Source of the DNA: JAHECQ01 sp047638695
GTDB lineage: Bacteria; Actinomycetota; Acidimicrobiia; Acidimicrobiales; SZUA-35
Direction: 5' to 3'
NCBI GenBank assembly: GCA_047638695.1
Contig: JBLINY010000016.1
Span: 1-63,679 of the forward strand
DNA: 63,679 nucleotides
Shown one piece after another: positions 61,794-63,679 of this stretch. The notes beneath the pieces were generated by a model. The model was not told the origin of the DNA. It did no database searches and saw nothing but the letters and a program-made list of their open reading frames with translations. The translations under genes and the position numbers were made by a program. Numbering within the stretch: the first letter of the stretch is position 1; each line of letters opens with the position of its first letter.

Positions 61794-63679
61794 TCATTGG
61801 ACTCGGGCCGTACCAAGCGCCCCCGAGCGTCTCAGCGTCTCGATCGCCGCATCGTCGTAGCCGAGCACATCCGTCAGCACCTGGTCGGTGTGCTGGCCCA
61901 ACTTCGGGAAGTGGCGCAGCGTCGGCGGCGTGCGAGTGAGTTCAATGCGGGTGCGCTCGATTGGCACCTCTCCCCTATCGACGTGCTCGACCAGCACCTG
62001 GTGATCCAGGTGGTCGAGCTGAGGGTCACGAGGCATCCCGGTATGCAGAACGGCGTGGCCGGGAATGCCCTTGGCCTGCAGAGCTTCTTCAGCTGCGGTC
62101 GCAGATTGTTTCGATGTCCAGGCGGTGATAGCAGCATCAACCTCGTCGGCGCGCTCTAGCCGCTGCCTGACACCGAGCGACGCCAAGTCGGGCTCTACCC
62201 CCGGGGCAGAGAGGCTCTCTGAGGTGGAGAGGCCCAAGAGCGAAGAGAGGCCGGCCCAATCGGCATCGTTGCGGCAGGCAATGGCCACCCACTCATCGTC
62301 GCCGGCAGCCCGATAGACCCCATGGGGCGACATATCGGGATCGGTATTGGCCAGCCGGTCCCACACCGTGCCGTTGATCTGATGATCGAGCAGGGCCGGG
62401 GTGACGTAATGCACGGTCGACTCGATCTGTGACTGGTCGATGTACTGACCCTGCCCGGTTCGATCACGATGGTCGAGCGCTGCCAACATGGCGGCGACAC
62501 TGACGCGGGGAGCGCAGTAGTCGGTGTAGGCCCCATACGGGCCGGTGGGGTTGTGACCGGGCCAGCCTGTTGGCTGCACCAGTCCGGCCGCCGCGCTGCC
62601 CATCGTGCCGTACCCGGCAACGTAGGCATGAGGCCCGTCCTGGCCCATCAGACACGAGCTCAGCATGATCAGATCCGGCTTGTCGGCCCGGAGCGTTTCG
62701 TAGTCAAGGCCCCACTTGCTCATCGCTCGGGGCGAGAACGACTCGGTGACAATGTCAGCCCACTGCACCAGATCAAGAATGACGGCCCGGCCAGCCTCAG
62801 TATTGGGATCGATCGTGAGGCTGAGTTTGTTGGCGTTGATGCTGGCGAAGCCCATGGACGTCTCCCTGCCAACCTTTCCGTCGTACCAGGGAGCGAGAAG
62901 CCGAGCAGTGTCCAGCCGGGCCTCGTTCTCGACCCGCACCACCGTGGCGCCGTACTGCGCCAGCACACCGGTGCTGTAGGGACCCGCCATCACCCACATC
63001 ATGTCGAGCACCTTCACTCCGGCCAGTGGCTCGCCAAGATCTCCCGCTGGGCTAGCCGACGGCGAGGGCAACGGCGACACCGAGGGCACAGCGACCCTGG
63101 ATTCGGCCAGCACTTCGTCGGTGTGTTGCCCGATACTCGGAGCTGGAGCTCTGGGCTCGGTGCGGGGTCGGGTAGAGCGCACCAGGTGATCGGGCACGGT
63201 TGCTGTGGACCCGTCAGGCATCTCTTCAGCGGTCCAGAATGCTCGATGTTCGAGTTGGGGGCTCTCATAAAGATCGTCGAAGGTCGAGACCGGAACCAGC
63301 AAGAGTTTGCGGTCGAGGGCGGCCGCGAATAGGTCAGCCTTTGTCCGTTCCAAGACGAAGGCGGCGACGGCTTCACGCAACGGCACAAGATCCTCAGCCG
63401 GTCGGTCGCCGGAACGGATCAGTCGCAGGTAGGCAACCCAGTCACGGTCGGTGATTCCCTCGGCTCCGTGACCCTCATCGATCATGAACGTCAGCAACCG
63501 CTGCAGGAACGGTTTGTTCACCGGGTCGATGGCAATAGTCAGCGAAACGAAGCCATCGACGGTCGGCCAGACGAACGGAAAGTCGACGCCGTACAGGTTG
63601 AAACCGCCGGAACGGGTCACCGGTCGGTGGCCCACCTGGGCTGCCGGCAACGAGAACTGAGCGGTCAGGTTGGTGGCGC
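61794..63679 (-). CDS. Tandem CaiB/BaiF-family CoA-transferase, 5' end cut by window edge
   Basis: Visible ~628 residues hold the C-terminal part of a first class III CoA-transferase domain (FNLYGVDFPFVWPTVDGFVS onward). A complete second domain starts near GVKVLDMMWVMAGPYSTGVLAQYGA. The two are joined by a Ser/Pro-rich linker (PSVSPLPSPSASPAG). The second domain keeps the family layout, but the usual catalytic Asp after the PGY motif is not obvious (VAGYGTMGSAAAGL), so activity may reside in the first half. The start lies beyond the right edge. Confidence 0.85.
   Translation of the reverse strand, partial: ATNLTAQFSLPAAQVGHRPVTRSGGFNLYGVDFPFVWPTVDGFVSLTIAIDPVNKPFLQRLLTFMIDEGHGAEGITDRDWVAYLRLIRSGDRPAEDLVPLREAVAAFVLERTKADLFAAALDRKLLLVPVSTFDDLYESPQLEHRAFWTAEEMPDGSTATVPDHLVRSTRPRTEPRAPAPSIGQHTDEVLAESRVAVPSVSPLPSPSASPAGDLGEPLAGVKVLDMMWVMAGPYSTGVLAQYGATVVRVENEARLDTARLLAPWYDGKVGRETSMGFASINANKLSLTIDPNTEAGRAVILDLVQWADIVTESFSPRAMSKWGLDYETLRADKPDLIMLSSCLMGQDGPHAYVAGYGTMGSAAAGLVQPTGWPGHNPTGPYGAYTDYCAPRVSVAAMLAALDHRDRTGQGQYIDQSQIESTVHYVTPALLDHQINGTVWDRLANTDPDMSPHGVYRAAGDDEWVAIACRNDADWAGLSSLLGLSTSESLSAPGVEPDLASLGVRQRLERADEVDAAITAWTSKQSATAAEEALQAKGIPGHAVLHTGMPRDPQLDHLDHQVLVEHVDRGEVPIERTRIELTRTPPTLRHFPKLGQHTDQVLTDVLGYDDAAIETLRRSGALGTARVQ

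Noticed and set aside
1..63679. Natural-product gene cluster, defence island, prophage, rRNA or tRNA genes
   Set aside because: No NRPS/PKS core, restriction or toxin-antitoxin genes, integrase, transposase, phage structural genes, rRNA segments or tRNA cloverleafs were recognisable.

Overview
The window reads as chromosomal DNA of a high-GC actinobacterium, most likely an aerobic member of the Acidimicrobiia (the class is an inference). The evidence is: dense, mostly single-domain genes; frequent GTG/TTG starts and ATGA-type overlaps; menaquinone-type MenA; an unusual density of luciferase-like (LLM) flavin/F420 oxidoreductases, CaiB/BaiF CoA-transferases and other acyl-CoA enzymes; and actinobacterial families such as DUF4247, DUF2617 and DUF6777. 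I see no rRNA, tRNA, CRISPR array, prophage or intact insertion sequence. Both ends cut genes: a histone-deacetylase-like amidohydrolase on the left and a tandem CoA-transferase on the right.

Layout. 1-6.6 kb: deacetylase, a broken short-chain dehydrogenase, two LLM oxidoreductases, an amidase, a J-domain membrane protein and an unknown membrane protein. 6.6-10 kb: envelope and quinone genes menA and murF, divergent from ddl. 10-16.1 kb: a TetR regulator, a relic of a DUF389 membrane protein, and a tightly coupled three-gene operon (acyl-CoA reductase/HAD fusion, LarA-like protein, PlsC-like acyltransferase). Two copies of an 11-bp element tie the regulator to this operon. 16.1-26.7 kb: lipoprotein, GntR regulator divergent from aconitase, HAD/acyltransferase fusion, LysR regulator coupled to an acyl-CoA carboxylase carboxyltransferase, citrate synthase and acyl-CoA dehydrogenase, so this is a central-carbon and acyl-CoA block. 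26.7-32.5 kb: a GNAT/NDP-forming acyl-CoA synthetase fusion, a DUF6777-PASTA protein, and a DUF35/thiolase-like pair.

32.6-36.4 kb: a DUF4178, DUF2617, DUF4247 lipoprotein, DUF350 and membrane-anchored spermidine-synthase-like cluster, probably an envelope-associated polyamine-type system. 36.5-43.3 kb: a degenerate PEP-mutase-like protein with an alpha/beta hydrolase-like partner, a secreted protein with rearranged spondin domains, a double-hotdog thioesterase, a CoA-transferase and an amidase. 43.4-52.8 kb: an MMPL transporter relic, Nudix hydrolase, a coupled LLM/phytanoyl-CoA-dioxygenase-like pair, MFS transporters, a crotonase, an amidohydrolase and a BNR-repeat protein. 52.8-63.7 kb: MFS transporter, SDR, MDR reductase, a TauD-like dioxygenase, a four-gene LLM/RidA/VOC/MetE-like set, another LLM and the truncated CoA-transferase.

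Taken together, the region looks like a catabolic and lipid-metabolism segment. Acyl-CoA formation and turnover feed citrate synthase and aconitase, and oxygenases, hydrolases and CoA-transferases prepare unusual substrates. The two parts that look most like under-described systems are the LarA-like/acyl-reductase/PlsC operon at 11.2-16.1 kb and the polyamine/DUF cluster at 32.6-36.4 kb.
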